64,000 nucleotides of DNA from an uncultured Eubacteriales bacterium (GCA_934438175.1 CAKSBH010000002.1:124001-188000), one strand, 5' to 3'; shown: positions 16,806 through 26,549, numbered from the stretch's first letter. Notes: generated by a model from the letters alone, not told the origin. Numbers and translations: made by a program.

Positions 16806-16844
16806 CGCAAAAAAATTCCCCGTTTTCTTCGCAAAAACGGGGAA
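16806..16844 (-). terminator. intrinsic terminator of the DUF4091 gene
   Basis: Stem TTCCCCGTTTT / AAAACGGGGAA (16816-16826 with 16834-16844), followed on the minus strand by seven T. Confidence 0.85.
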
Positions 16845-16851
16845 CCGGAAT

Positions 16852-18510
16852 TCAGTTGGTTCGCAAAGCGTCAAAAAGGCGTTCTTTCAGGTGAAGCAGG
16901 TAGGCGGCATCTTTGGGGTAAGAGGTAAAGGTGATCTCTTCCGGGACGTCCTGCATCACAAGCTCCATCACGCGGTCTCTGCCCAGTTTCGCTTCACAGG
17001 TCTGCAGCAGGCGCAGATCTTCCAGCGCTTCGGAAAACAGCATGCCGTGCAAACTTTTCCACGCCGTTCCGTCGGGAGCGGGATATACGGCGAAGGTGTC
17101 GCCCGCCGGAACCCAGTTGTCGCCTGAAAGATCCGTGAACGGGTTGATGACATGCCAGGAACTGGCACTGTTGTAGAAATTGAAGCCCCACTGCAGGAAG
17201 CCGTCGATGCGGTATTTATACAGCTGCACCCCTAAAATTTCCGTGCGCTGCCCCGGCATGGCGAGGAAGCGGTTGGACACGTCTTTGTATTGTGCGCAGC
17301 AGTAGTACGTCCAGCGCATGGGCAGGTCGTTTTTGAGAAACGGCTCGGCGTTGGTAACGGCGGGGATGGGCATGGCGATCTGTCCTTGCTCATAAAACTC
17401 GTAGTCCGACAGCGCATCGATCACGGGGTAGCCCTCAAACAGGTCTATGACGGAATTCTTTGCGGCGACATAGGAATCGAATACCGCCATGTTCGGCTCA
17501 TCGGAGATGTGGAAGAAACAACGGCGATCCAGACCGCGGCTGCGGAGGTGATCCAGAAGATCGCGGATGAACATCCGCAAAAACGCGACGTATTCCGGGG
17601 ACTGCGCATCCGTATCCCATCCGAAGATCTGTTTCTTTCTGCCGTTTACCCGGGCAAAGACCTGCGGGGCATGTGTGGCGCTCCACTGCGTGAACAGATG
17701 CGACATTTCAAACCAGGCAACACCGCACCGGTCGCAGAGATCCATGAAACGGTCCAGTTTTTCATAGCCGAAGGTGTAGCCGTCTTCCGTTCGGGTGATG
17801 TCCACCAGCCCCACGTCGGCGCGGTGCCAGCCCTTGCCGGTGTCGAGCGGCGGGGTGAGAATGGGGGTGAGCATCATGTTGCAGCCCTCGGCGACGGCTT
17901 CCTGGATGTAGTTTTCAATAATTTCCCAATGCCGTTTTCCGTAAACGGGGCAGCCGTAATAATTGGAAAGACAGTCCATATGGAACCAGTTGGTGTAAAT
18001 CAGCTTCTGCGGCGCAAGTTCCGCATCGAGGACCTCCACGGTTACGGACGTGCGCCCGATGCGCTTGCCGTTCATGCGGAAGGTGAAGGTGACGGGGTAT
18101 GTTCCGGGTTCAATGCCGTTCCGGTCTTCGATCACAACGAAAAACGCGCGCAGACGGCGGAAAAAGACCCGGTGCCACGGCTCGGTTACCGGCATGAGAA
18201 GATCCGGAAAGAAACCGGGCGTTTTGCGCAGATAATTGTCATCGGCATCCGGATAACACGGCTTGTATACCGGAACCGGCTCGATGGAATAGAGTTTGAG
18301 ATGTTTTTTCAGCGGGGAGGAAATGAAAAGCTCGGCGGGTGTTTCTTCGTCCAGATCCGCCGTCTTTTTCTGGTAAGCGATCTGAAACGTCAGCCGCTGG
18401 TTCTTCAGCATGGAAAAATGATCCCATGCCGCTTTCTGCGAGATGTGTTCGTCGTCAAAACATTTTTCCGTCGCGGGCAGGGGCTTCATCAAAACAGTAC
18501 GTTCGTTCAT
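16852..18510 (-). CDS. DUF4091 domain protein, glycoside-hydrolase-like
   Basis: A 552-residue protein without signal peptide. The N-terminal 160 residues are beta-rich. A TIM-barrel-like region with W/H/E-rich segments follows (NWFHMDCLSNYYG, FEMSHLFTQWSATH, FFHISDEPN), and then the C-terminal DUF4091 segment (LQWGFNFYNS, the GDTFAVYPAPDG motif and EALEDLRLLQTCE). The HISDEPN acidic pair is a plausible catalytic centre. DUF4091 proteins are found with glycan-degradation genes and are thought to act on sugars, but the substrate is not known. It is monocistronic with its own promoter and terminator, next to the hexosaminidase operon. Confidence 0.8.
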   Translation of the reverse strand: MNERTVLMKPLPATEKCFDDEHISQKAAWDHFSMLKNQRLTFQIAYQKKTADLDEETPAELFISSPLKKHLKLYSIEPVPVYKPCYPDADDNYLRKTPGFFPDLLMPVTEPWHRVFFRRLRAFFVVIEDRNGIEPGTYPVTFTFRMNGKRIGRTSVTVEVLDAELAPQKLIYTNWFHMDCLSNYYGCPVYGKRHWEIIENYIQEAVAEGCNMMLTPILTPPLDTGKGWHRADVGLVDITRTEDGYTFGYEKLDRFMDLCDRCGVAWFEMSHLFTQWSATHAPQVFARVNGRKKQIFGWDTDAQSPEYVAFLRMFIRDLLDHLRSRGLDRRCFFHISDEPNMAVFDSYVAAKNSVIDLFEGYPVIDALSDYEFYEQGQIAMPIPAVTNAEPFLKNDLPMRWTYYCCAQYKDVSNRFLAMPGQRTEILGVQLYKYRIDGFLQWGFNFYNSASSWHVINPFTDLSGDNWVPAGDTFAVYPAPDGTAWKSLHGMLFSEALEDLRLLQTCEAKLGRDRVMELVMQDVPEEITFTSYPKDAAYLLHLKERLFDALRTN

Positions 18511-18542
18511 GGAAAAATCCTCTCAGTTTCATGTTTTTTTTC

Positions 18543-18571
18543 ATTCTACCAACTTTTTTTTTGTTTGTCAA
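18543..18571 (-). promoter_or_regulatory. sigma-A promoter of the DUF4091 gene
   Basis: Minus-strand TTGACA, 17-nt A-rich spacer, TAGAAT; 32 nt upstream of the start. Confidence 0.7.
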
Positions 18572-18667
18572 GATGCCGGTTTGGACGGTGTGAACAAAAA
18601 CAACCGCCGAGGTTTGGTTAAATTGACTTTTTCCTCTAAAAACCTGTAACGGAAGACGAAAAAAACA

Positions 18668-18696
18668 TTGACTTTTCCGCGAAACTGTGGTATTCT
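18668..18696 (+). promoter_or_regulatory. sigma-A promoter of the large surface-protein gene
   Basis: TTGACT, 17-nt spacer, TATTCT. The leader to the ATG is about 85 nt and ends with the strong ribosome site TTAAGGAGGAAGTCAC. Confidence 0.65.
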
Positions 18697-18786
18697 GTAT
18701 CCAGAGTAGAATCCGTTGTTATACGCATTTGTCGGCGGACAGCGGAGACCGAAGTGAATGATTTATTTTTTTAAGGAGGAAGTCAC

Positions 18787-21700
18787 ATGAAAAGAGCACT
18801 CTGTCTGCTGCTTGTTCTGTCGCTGATGGCGGGTTTGCTGACCGTTTTTGCCGTTCCCGCATTTGCTGCATACGAGTGGCCGACAACGTTCGGTGAAGAA
18901 ACCGATCTGGACTGGACGCTTCGTGCGAATACCGGTGCTGACGGAAAAGCCAACGCAAAATATTATGAAGATAAGGGAGAGAACCTCAGCTACTGGCTGA
19001 TCGCGCTCTACGCGGGCTGCGACGACGCCATGCCGGCTCCGCTTGCGAGCATCGGCTCCACGTTTGAGGAGTATGCTGCCTATCTGTACAATTACTTTGT
19101 TTCCAACGGTACGGAGATGACTTATCCGAAGGCCGGTCTGGACAGCGATGCGCCCGCCATGGTCGATCAGTACGTCCAGCGTCATCTTGCCGGACTGACG
19201 GCGGCAGAAAAAGAATCCGCCCAGGCACAGATTGATGTGTACAACTCCATCGTTGCCGCGGTAAAGGATCTGCGTGTTGCCGCCTACAACGACCGGGTCG
19301 TCTATCACTACGATCTGATTGCCGATATCATGAGAGATGCCTACAAGAAGATTACGGACATTGTGGGCCCCTACACCTATCGCTTCCCCTCGACGTTCGG
19401 GGATAAGACCGATCTGGATTGGTCGCTGCATCCGAACACCGGCGCCGACGGAAAAGCGAACCTCGAATATTACGAGAACAAAGGCGAAAATCTGCGTTAC
19501 TGGCTGCTTGCTCTTTACGGCGGCTGCAACGAACTGCTTCCGTCCCCGATTTCCGCGGAGGTTACGACCTATGAGCAGTACGCACAGTATCTGCAGGGCG
19601 TTCTTGCCGGTGCCGGCATTGAACTGGAATATCCCACAGAGGGTCTGAAAAGCGACGCTCCCGCAATGGTGGATGCGTTTGTTCGGGAGCATCTGTCCAA
19701 ACTGACCGAGGAACAGAAGGGGCAGATTACGGCGGAACTGGCGGACTACAATGCCGTCCTCGCCGCCATTCAGGAACTGCGTGTTGCGGCTTACAACGAC
19801 AAGGTCGTTTATCACTATGAACTGCTGGCAGATATTCTGAGAGCCGAGTATTCCAAGATCACCGCGATCGTCGGTGACTATGTGCCGGATGACCGTCCGA
19901 TCTACCGCGATCATGTGCTGCCCACCGAGTTTGACGGCACAAAGATTACCTGGACATCGGTTCCGAAGGCGATTGCCGACCGGATTTTCAGCACGACGTT
20001 CGGTACCGATCTCACCAAAGAGCAGTTGCTGTACAACTTCCTTACGGGTATTCCCGCAGCCGCCGAAAAACTGGCAGGGATGACCGGCTATCAGGTTCCG
20101 GAAGACAAGGGCGTTCACAGCGATGCCTGGGCATATGTCAAGGCATACGGCGATGCTTATATTGCCTCTCTGTCCGAATCGAAAATCAACAACAAGGCAT
20201 TGGTCGAAATCGACTATTACAACTTCCTTATTGAGGAATACAACAAAATTCTTGAGGATGTGCTTGCCAAAGGCACGTTCTATACGGTATGGTATTATAT
20301 GCCGAAGATCCTCGGAGAAACCATCATGAACCTGCGTGAAGCCGTGGGCGATGTGCGTGACCCCGACGATTATGTTCCTCCGGTGGTCGACGATGATCCT
20401 GTGGATGTTTCCGGTCTGCCGAACCCGGCGGATGTTGACTCCTCGAAATACACCGCAACCTCCATTGAGTCCTATCGCATTGCCTGGAACAAGTATTACG
20501 AAGAAGACGGTGCCCGCGTTACTTCCAGATATCTGAAGGGTGCGTTTGAGGCACTGACCCCGATCCTTGACTTCCTGCCTGCATCGGCAAGATACGATTA
20601 CGTCAACCTTGAGGATGCCGAAGCCGTTGCTCTTGCCAACGACAGACGTATCGCAAAGGGTACGCAGATCGATGTCTGGCGTGTGTGGCGTCTGCCCATG
20701 ATCGGTGACGATTACAGCATGTGCAAACCGGCTCAGATCGAAAAGATCAACGGTTTCCTCGCCCTGTACAAATTGGCGTACGATTCGGTTGCCGGTAAGA
20801 CCCGTCTGCGTGTTGCGGAATTCTATGCTTATGAAGAATTCGGCGACAAATGGAACACCCCGCAGTCTTACGACACCATCCTGCAGTACACGTTCTGGAA
20901 CTCGTTCCGTAAAGAACTGTATCTGGAAGATACGTATTTCAATACGCTTCGCGAAAACGCCAACATCCTGGCTCTGGATGAAGACGGCAACCCAATCGTT
21001 GACGACGACGGTAAATTCGTCGCCAGCGAAGAAGCGAAACTCAAATTTGAGGCATCCTCCCTGCAGAGAGCCATTGATGCTTTGTCTGCGGCATATCAGC
21101 GTGTTCCGGTTGACAAACTGGTCAATCCCGCAACCGGTGAAATCGCGGATTCCGCCGATTATACGGCGCTGTACTGCGCTCTGTCCATGCCCATCAAGGA
21201 ACGCCTTGAGGTTGTGGATATTCTGAAGCATCTGTCTTTGAAGTTTGTGGACGGCAAAAACATCTTCACGTTTGCTCCGGATTCCGAATTGACGGATCTG
21301 GTTCTGACCGTGAAGCAGGATATCACGTCTTTCAAGGGCGTGTATCTGAACGGCGAAAAACTGAAAAAAGATGCTCGCGGCGAAGGTCCTGCCAAGGGCG
21401 CTTACAAGCTGGAAGATGATGAAGCCGCCGGTACGGTGACGATCACCATCTACAAGGAAGCTCTTGAAAAACTTGCCAAAGGCAAGTATGAGATTCAGCT
21501 GGACTTCAGCGATGTCAATGCGTGGGCGGTTCTGAATCTGCAGAGCAATGCTCCCATTTTCACGGATGGTAAGAGTGCGCAGGAAGTGGGCAACTCGCTT
21601 ACCGATGTGTTCTTCCGCATCAACCGCACGCCGGAAGCCCTGACCGGTATTCTGGTCAACGGCACGCCGCTGACGGCAGAGGATTATGCCGCTGTTGCGG

Positions 21701-22212
21701 ACGGTGACGAACTGGTGGTCACGATTCTCAAGGCATTTCTTGAGAAGTGCCTCGAGTCCGGCGAGGTCAACCTGGATGTGGTGTTCCAGTTTGGTGAGGA
21801 TGAGCTTGCCGGTGAAATTACGCTTCCGTCGAACGGTCCGAAATTCACGGACGGCAAGAGCGTGTTCACCTTCGCTCCGAATGCCGAGATTACTCCGGTT
21901 TCCTTCCGGATCGATCGTCTGGCGAGTGCGCTTACAGGCATTCGTGTCGGCGATGAGCTTCTCGCTGCTGACGCTTATACGGTTGAACAGGAAGGCGACG
22001 ATTGCATCGTTACCATCAAAGCCGAAACGCTGGAGCAGTTTAAGGCGGACGGAACGATGAACCTTGTTTTCGAGTTTGGTAACGAGACGCTGAAAGGCAA
22101 GGTCGTTTTCCAGACCGAGAACCCGCCCACGGCAGACTTCCTGCTTGCCGGCTTTGCCCTGGTGGCGCTTGTGGCTGTTGCCGCTGTGGTTCTGAAAAAG
22201 AAATTTGCCTGA
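18787..22212 (+). CDS. large secreted repeat protein with C-terminal NPPTAD/TM anchor
   Basis: An 1141-residue surface protein that I do not recognise. The Sec signal peptide ends near AVPAFAA (residues 1-28). Two long repeats of about 169 residues follow (starting near residues 29 and 198 with Y-x-W/F-P-T-TFG-x-x-TDLDW and ending in DLIADIM/ELLADIL), then a third diverged unit and a helical region to about 800. Three beta-rich modules of about 100 residues (near 820, 925 and 1020, each beginning F-V/T-DGK) precede the terminal NPPTAD motif, a membrane helix and KKKFA. The ending resembles a sortase substrate tail. Probably a cell-wall or S-layer-like protein. Confidence 0.7.
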   Translation: MKRALCLLLVLSLMAGLLTVFAVPAFAAYEWPTTFGEETDLDWTLRANTGADGKANAKYYEDKGENLSYWLIALYAGCDDAMPAPLASIGSTFEEYAAYLYNYFVSNGTEMTYPKAGLDSDAPAMVDQYVQRHLAGLTAAEKESAQAQIDVYNSIVAAVKDLRVAAYNDRVVYHYDLIADIMRDAYKKITDIVGPYTYRFPSTFGDKTDLDWSLHPNTGADGKANLEYYENKGENLRYWLLALYGGCNELLPSPISAEVTTYEQYAQYLQGVLAGAGIELEYPTEGLKSDAPAMVDAFVREHLSKLTEEQKGQITAELADYNAVLAAIQELRVAAYNDKVVYHYELLADILRAEYSKITAIVGDYVPDDRPIYRDHVLPTEFDGTKITWTSVPKAIADRIFSTTFGTDLTKEQLLYNFLTGIPAAAEKLAGMTGYQVPEDKGVHSDAWAYVKAYGDAYIASLSESKINNKALVEIDYYNFLIEEYNKILEDVLAKGTFYTVWYYMPKILGETIMNLREAVGDVRDPDDYVPPVVDDDPVDVSGLPNPADVDSSKYTATSIESYRIAWNKYYEEDGARVTSRYLKGAFEALTPILDFLPASARYDYVNLEDAEAVALANDRRIAKGTQIDVWRVWRLPMIGDDYSMCKPAQIEKINGFLALYKLAYDSVAGKTRLRVAEFYAYEEFGDKWNTPQSYDTILQYTFWNSFRKELYLEDTYFNTLRENANILALDEDGNPIVDDDGKFVASEEAKLKFEASSLQRAIDALSAAYQRVPVDKLVNPATGEIADSADYTALYCALSMPIKERLEVVDILKHLSLKFVDGKNIFTFAPDSELTDLVLTVKQDITSFKGVYLNGEKLKKDARGEGPAKGAYKLEDDEAAGTVTITIYKEALEKLAKGKYEIQLDFSDVNAWAVLNLQSNAPIFTDGKSAQEVGNSLTDVFFRINRTPEALTGILVNGTPLTAEDYAAVADGDELVVTILKAFLEKCLESGEVNLDVVFQFGEDELAGEITLPSNGPKFTDGKSVFTFAPNAEITPVSFRIDRLASALTGIRVGDELLAADAYTVEQEGDDCIVTIKAETLEQFKADGTMNLVFEFGNETLKGKVVFQTENPPTADFLLAGFALVALVAVAAVVLKKKFA

Positions 22213-22230
22213 TTCCGGCAAATGCAGTTG

Positions 22231-22260
22231 TCCCCCGATCCGAAGATCGGGGGACCTTTT
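22231..22260 (+). terminator. intrinsic terminator of the surface-protein gene
   Basis: Ten-bp stem TCCCCCGATC / GATCGGGGGA with loop CGAA, then CCTTTTT. Confidence 0.9.
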
Positions 22261-22525
22261 TATCGTCAGACCGTACCGGAAGAATTCTGTCCGGTTCGCG
22301 GGGCGGGAAAATCTTTGCCCGGATCTTCAGGATACGGGGAATCCGGAGCATTGCCTGAGGCGAAGGGCGGCGGGTGGATCCCTTTTCCGGCGGATTCGGT
22401 GTTTCTTGGTTCTGTCGGAAGGAAGACGGATGTTTTCCGCCGCGGAGGGGAAACCGGCGCTCTCCGCTTTCCGGAAATTCCGGGAACGCCGGAGAATAAG
22501 CGCCCCGGTATGCTTTTGTGAAAAC
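22261..22525. other. intergenic stretch without recognisable gene
   Basis: About 265 bp between two terminators. It is rich in CCGGA/TCCGG words; both strands carry open frames with no family resemblance, ribosome site or promoter. I see nothing functional. Confidence 0.5.
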
Positions 22526-22559
22526 AAAAAACCGCGGAACGAAAATGTTCCGCGGTTTT
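22520..22559 (-). terminator. intrinsic terminator of the 22573-23214 lipoprotein gene
   Basis: Thirteen-bp stem AAAACCGCGGAAC / GTTCCGCGGTTTT (22528-22540 with 22547-22559), followed on the minus strand by TTTGTTTTC. Confidence 0.85.
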
Positions 22560-22572
22560 CCCGGTTGATTTT

Positions 22573-23214
22573 TCAGAACTGGGAATGGGTATACTTTTCT
22601 TCCGGAGCGTTTTTCATTTCGTCCGTCAGCGGAACTTCCGAGGTGCCGACGGCAGAAAAGCGGACGGAATCGGAGTCGCTCTGAACAATCAGAACATCGT
22701 TCTGTGCAAAGACCCGGACGGAACGTCCGTCGGAAAGTTTGACGGAGTAAGCACCGGAAGAATCGGCTTCGGCATCTTTCAGTGCGGGGAGAATCTGTTT
22801 GCGCTGGAATTCCATTTCTTCCAGCAGACCCTGGAGATTCATCTGGTACTGCGTCGGGGTGGCGACGTATTGCTTCCAGCAGTTTTCCGTAAGATCAAAG
22901 CGATAGAGACGGAATTGGTTTTTCTCCGTATCTTTGACATAAGCGGTTTTGTTGATGCGGTCTTCGCTTTCGTCAAGGATGTAGACGTCATCGCCGTTTC
23001 GGGAGATGGTGGCTTTTCCGTATTCGGTTTCGTGAATGTAGGTGTAATTGTAGCCCTCCGCCTGATCCAGCGCTTCGGCAAGCGGCTTGGCATCCTGATA
23101 TTGGGGCTGGGGAGGAGATGGGGGCGTGTCGGGCTCTTTTTCTTTTTCGGCACATGCCGCCAGCATTCCTGCCATCAGCAAAAGCACAAGAAGCAGGGCA
23201 AAAGTCTTTTTCAT
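22573..23214 (-). CDS. uncharacterised lipoprotein (213 aa)
   Basis: Signal peptide with lipobox LAAC; Cys21 is lipidated. The linker EKEKEPDTPPSPPQPQ follows and then a compact 170-residue alpha/beta domain (EGYNYTYIHETEYGKATI ... in part), reminiscent of LolA/LppX-like barrels but not assignable by eye. It is monocistronic with its own promoter (23353-23381) and terminator. The 130-nt leader contains GC-rich inverted segments. Function unknown. Confidence 0.75.
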   Translation of the reverse strand: MKKTFALLLVLLLMAGMLAACAEKEKEPDTPPSPPQPQYQDAKPLAEALDQAEGYNYTYIHETEYGKATISRNGDDVYILDESEDRINKTAYVKDTEKNQFRLYRFDLTENCWKQYVATPTQYQMNLQGLLEEMEFQRKQILPALKDAEADSSGAYSVKLSDGRSVRVFAQNDVLIVQSDSDSVRFSAVGTSEVPLTDEMKNAPEEKYTHSQF

Positions 23215-23352
23215 TGTAAAAACCTCGTTTCAAAATATTTTTTTGTTCTCGCATGGCGGGTGTAACCGGATGCCCCGGAACGGACGGTTCTTCCTTCCGG
23301 GTGCGGATTTGTTTTCTTCATGCTTCGCAAAGAAACTCTTTTTATGAGTTCT

Positions 23353-23381
23353 ATTATATCGTATTTCTGTTTCGCCGTCAA
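23353..23381 (-). promoter_or_regulatory. sigma-A promoter of the 213-aa lipoprotein gene
   Basis: Minus-strand TTGACG, 17-nt spacer, TATAAT. The 23215-23352 leader of about 130 nt holds the imperfect hairpin CCGGAAGGAAG...CGTTCCGG but no gene. The other half of the 315-bp gap (23382-23529) holds the divergent promoter only. Confidence 0.65.
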
Positions 23382-23459
23382 GGGGAGGATGTGGGCGAAA
23401 TTTTGCGGCAGACGGGATTTTGTGTAAAAACGACGCACTTCTGGGGGAGAAACACGTGC

Positions 23460-23488
23460 TTGTATTTTTTGTAAAATTATGATAAAAT
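23460..23488 (+). promoter_or_regulatory. weak sigma-A promoter of the CvpA-like gene
   Basis: TTGTAT, 17-nt spacer, TAAAAT; 41 nt before the start codon. Confidence 0.45.
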
Positions 23489-23529
23489 AAATAAAAGACG
23501 TTTCCCATTTTTCTGAGGGGGTAAAAAGT

Positions 23530-25749
23530 ATGATTTCGTTCATCCTCATCGGCATCGCTCTTCTGGCGGGAATCATCGGACTGTTGTGCGGTCTTTCGCG
23601 CCGGACGCCGCGGGAGCTTCTGCATCTCGCAACGGTCGTCCTTGCCGCGGTTCTGGCTTTTGTGACGGCGCACCCGTTGGCGTCGCTTCTTTGCCGTCCG
23701 CTTCGGTCTGTTGCCGAGAACCGGGTACCGCAGCTGGCGCAGACGCTGGAGCTTCTTGAGCAGAGTGCTGTTTTTACGGAGCTTTCGGGCTCTCTTGTTG
23801 TTGCGGTATTTTCCTGCTTTCTGTTTGCGCTGCTGTTTTTGATCTGTCTGCTTTTGCTGAAGATTCCGTATGCTATCGCAGCCGGCAAGCTTCTTGGAAA
23901 AGAACGGAAAAATCTGTTTACCGGAGATCGTGCCGTCGGGGCGGCTCTCGGTTTTCTGTGCGGCCTTGTATGCTTTTGCCTGTTTCTGATGCCGGTCGCC
24001 GGTCTGTTCGGAACCGGTATGGAGGCGTTGCGCACGCTGCCGGAAGAGCAGCGCAGCCAAGTGAAGCTGCCGCAGGTTGTCTCGGATCTGGAGGACGATC
24101 GGATTCTGCGGTTTTCCGCTTCGTTCTGTGGGGTGTATGACGGTCTGATGACGATGCGTGTCTGCGATGTAGAGGTTTCCTTTGCCTTACAGATTCCGGC
24201 TCTTGCCGAGATTTATGCGCACGCACAGCCGTTCTGGAAAGAGGGGACTCCCTCGGAGATGACGGATGCGGGACAGAGGATTGCGGAAGATATCCGTAAA
24301 AATCCGCTGGCGTGTCTTTTGCTTGCCGACACGGCGTCGGGATTTGCCCGTGCCTGGCAGAGCGGGCAGTCGTATTTCGGTGTTCAGCCGCCGGAAATCG
24401 GAACGTTGTATCAGCCCGCCTATCAGGGGCTGCTGACGATGTTTTCCTCGGCAACCGCAACCGTTGTTCCGGGAGATCTGGAAACCCTGGACGATGTGGT
24501 GGAGCTGATGAAGGAATATGCGGCGCAGAGCGTCTTCTTGCCGGATGACAACGATTATTCCTCGCGCTCGGTTCTGGAAAAGTTGAGTGAGGAAGGGCTT
24601 GTGCGCAGATTTCTGACGCTTCTTTCGGAAAATTCCCGGACGGAACCGTTGGTGGTTTCCTCTATTGATTCCGGAATGGGCTCGCTGTTCCGTTATCTTG
24701 AAGCTTCTGTTACCAAGGCCGAAGTCCGGGATGAACTGATGCGGACAACGGTGGGGATTCTGAACGGACAGCGAAAGGATTTGCAGGAGAGCATCCGCCG
24801 TACGTTCTGGGAAGCCGGCGTGGTAACCGATGCGGGATTGATGCAGAAGGTTTCAAAGGCGCTGGATGCCGCTTTCACCAAAAGAGAAGAGGTGACGGTT
24901 GAGGAACTGGAAGGATTCTTTGCGGAGGCATTCGATTTGGATCGGGAAAAGCAGATCCGGGAAGGAACGGTGAACGAGGACACGGCATCCGGTGCGGTAT
25001 CGGTTCACGCGCGGAAGCTTCGGGCTGAGCTGCATGATCTGCGGCTTGGCGGTCAGCTCAATGTGGATTGGTCTCTGGTGCAGGGGCTTCGTTCGGTGCA
25101 GACCTTTGAAACGACCCGCAGTGTGTTTGAGGATCTTCTGGTTGATCCCGACCGGGTTGCTTCCGTGACCGGGGATGCCCGCGCACAGGATTTTCTGCGT
25201 ATGGAAGATATCATTGCACAGATCTCCCGCTTTGTGCTTTCCGTCCAGAATGCGAAGCGTGCCGCGGAGGAGCTCGGAGAGGGTTCACTTCGGGCAGAGG
25301 AACTGGATCTGCGGGCTCTCGGTATTGCCATCGACATTGCAATGGAAAGCCACATGCTGGAAGGCAAGGGCGAAAAAATGCTGGACGTTGTGCTGCATTC
25401 CTCGTTGATACAGGGGCTTTTGCCGCTTGCGGTACGGGAGAGCATTGATTCGGAGCAGGTCATGCAGAATCCCAATGCAAATTTTGAAAATCTGTTTATG
25501 GTTCTTCAGCGCTCCATTGAGATCAAGGAGAACCTGTCGGAATGGAAGACGTCGGACGGGGCTGAGCGGATGGAGAAGCTGGAGAGCAGTATGGATTGGC
25601 TGATGGAAAATCTGAATCCGGAGACCGCGAAGATTCTTGCCGGAATGCTTTCTCCGGAAGTGGTGAAGCAGTACGGCGTTCCTGCCAAGTACGCGCAGGG
25701 AGTTTCGAGACTGTTTGGCATTTTGTTTGAGAAAATCAGCAAGCTGTAA
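23530..25749 (+). CDS. CvpA-like N-terminal membrane protein, 739 aa
   Basis: The N-terminal 160 residues form four to five membrane helices (FILIGIALLAGIIGLLCGL, TVVLAAVLAFVTAH, a long hydrophobic run around residue 95, and a GFLCGLVCFCLFLMPVAGLFG helix) in the arrangement of CvpA/colicin V production-type proteins. The remaining 570 residues are soluble, mostly helical and acidic, with no motif I recognise. Ribosome site GAGGGGGTAAAAAGT. It is transcribed alone from a weak promoter and closed by a strong terminator. CvpA-like proteins in Firmicutes are linked to envelope processes; no specific role can be assigned. Confidence 0.6.
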   Translation: MISFILIGIALLAGIIGLLCGLSRRTPRELLHLATVVLAAVLAFVTAHPLASLLCRPLRSVAENRVPQLAQTLELLEQSAVFTELSGSLVVAVFSCFLFALLFLICLLLLKIPYAIAAGKLLGKERKNLFTGDRAVGAALGFLCGLVCFCLFLMPVAGLFGTGMEALRTLPEEQRSQVKLPQVVSDLEDDRILRFSASFCGVYDGLMTMRVCDVEVSFALQIPALAEIYAHAQPFWKEGTPSEMTDAGQRIAEDIRKNPLACLLLADTASGFARAWQSGQSYFGVQPPEIGTLYQPAYQGLLTMFSSATATVVPGDLETLDDVVELMKEYAAQSVFLPDDNDYSSRSVLEKLSEEGLVRRFLTLLSENSRTEPLVVSSIDSGMGSLFRYLEASVTKAEVRDELMRTTVGILNGQRKDLQESIRRTFWEAGVVTDAGLMQKVSKALDAAFTKREEVTVEELEGFFAEAFDLDREKQIREGTVNEDTASGAVSVHARKLRAELHDLRLGGQLNVDWSLVQGLRSVQTFETTRSVFEDLLVDPDRVASVTGDARAQDFLRMEDIIAQISRFVLSVQNAKRAAEELGEGSLRAEELDLRALGIAIDIAMESHMLEGKGEKMLDVVLHSSLIQGLLPLAVRESIDSEQVMQNPNANFENLFMVLQRSIEIKENLSEWKTSDGAERMEKLESSMDWLMENLNPETAKILAGMLSPEVVKQYGVPAKYAQGVSRLFGILFEKISKL

Positions 25750-25769
25750 GGGTTTGCCGTAAAAACAGG

Positions 25770-25803
25770 AAGAAGCACGACGGGCGTGCTTCTTCTTTTT
25801 TTG
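25770..25803 (+). terminator. intrinsic terminator of the CvpA-like gene
   Basis: Ten-bp stem AAGAAGCACG / CGTGCTTCTT with a 5-nt loop and a long T-run. It overlaps the convergent rsmG 3' side. Confidence 0.85.
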
Positions 25804-25817
25804 CTTTATGGAAAAAA

Positions 25818-26528
25818 TCAGTACAGCGGCTTTTTTGCGGGAACCCCGTCGCGGCGGGGATAGGAAGATGGGGTGGGTGCGATTTTGCGGATAACAACCA
25901 CATTGCGTTCCGCCGTGCCGAGAAGCTGCGGGGTGTCACCTCCGAGCAGGGTGGCCGCAGGCAGGGAGCCGTGGATTTCTTCTTCTGCCGCAGCGGATTT
26001 GAGTGCCAGCATCTGCCCGCCGATGCGGCACAGCGGAAGGCAAAGTTCACAAAGCACAGGCAGCGGCGATACGGCACGGGAAAGAACGCCGTCAAACGTT
26101 TCTCTTTGGCTGCTGTGCCCCAGTGTTTCGGCACGGGACAAACAGGTCTGTACGTTGCTCAGCCCAAGTGCTGCAATCACTTCGTTGAGAAACGTGATGC
26201 GCTTGGCAAGAGAATCGGTTAAAACAAACGTTGCCTCCGGCATCATAACGGCAAGCGGAAGCCCCGGGAAGCCGGCACCGGTGCCGACATCGGCATACCG
26301 TTTGCCTGCCGAGAGAAGCCCCAGCCGGAGAGGAAGAAGGCTGTCGCGGAAATGGCGTTCGATGATGCCCTCCGCATGGTCGACGGCTGTCAGATTCATG
26401 ACCCGGTTGCGCTCGGAAAGGAGGCATGCGTAAGCGTAGAACCGCTCGTTCTGTTCCGGGGAGGGGAAAAAGCCCCACGCCGAAAAAGCGTCGGTCAGAG
26501 CGGGGATGAATTCTTCTTTCGGTATCAT
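25818..26528 (-). CDS. rsmG: 16S rRNA (guanine527-N7)-methyltransferase RsmG
   Basis: SAM-dependent rRNA methyltransferase (GidB), 236 residues. It has the N-terminal helical segment with NLTAVDHAEGIIERHFRDSL, the SAM-binding motif DVGTGAGFPGLPLAV and the DSLAKRITFL segment. The usual mnmE-mnmG neighbours are absent here. It diverges from spoIIID with only 72 bp between the starts. Confidence 0.95.
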   Translation of the reverse strand: MIPKEEFIPALTDAFSAWGFFPSPEQNERFYAYACLLSERNRVMNLTAVDHAEGIIERHFRDSLLPLRLGLLSAGKRYADVGTGAGFPGLPLAVMMPEATFVLTDSLAKRITFLNEVIAALGLSNVQTCLSRAETLGHSSQRETFDGVLSRAVSPLPVLCELCLPLCRIGGQMLALKSAAAEEEIHGSLPAATLLGGDTPQLLGTAERNVVVIRKIAPTPSSYPRRDGVPAKKPLY

Positions 26529-26549
26529 GATCTTCTCCCTGAAAAAGAG

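Noticed and set aside
18763..22221. A 1152-codon open frame on the minus strand opposite the large surface-protein gene
   Set aside because: It is the mirror of a strongly codon-biased gene, has no ribosome site or family resemblance, and the plus-strand product has a signal peptide, repeats and an anchor.
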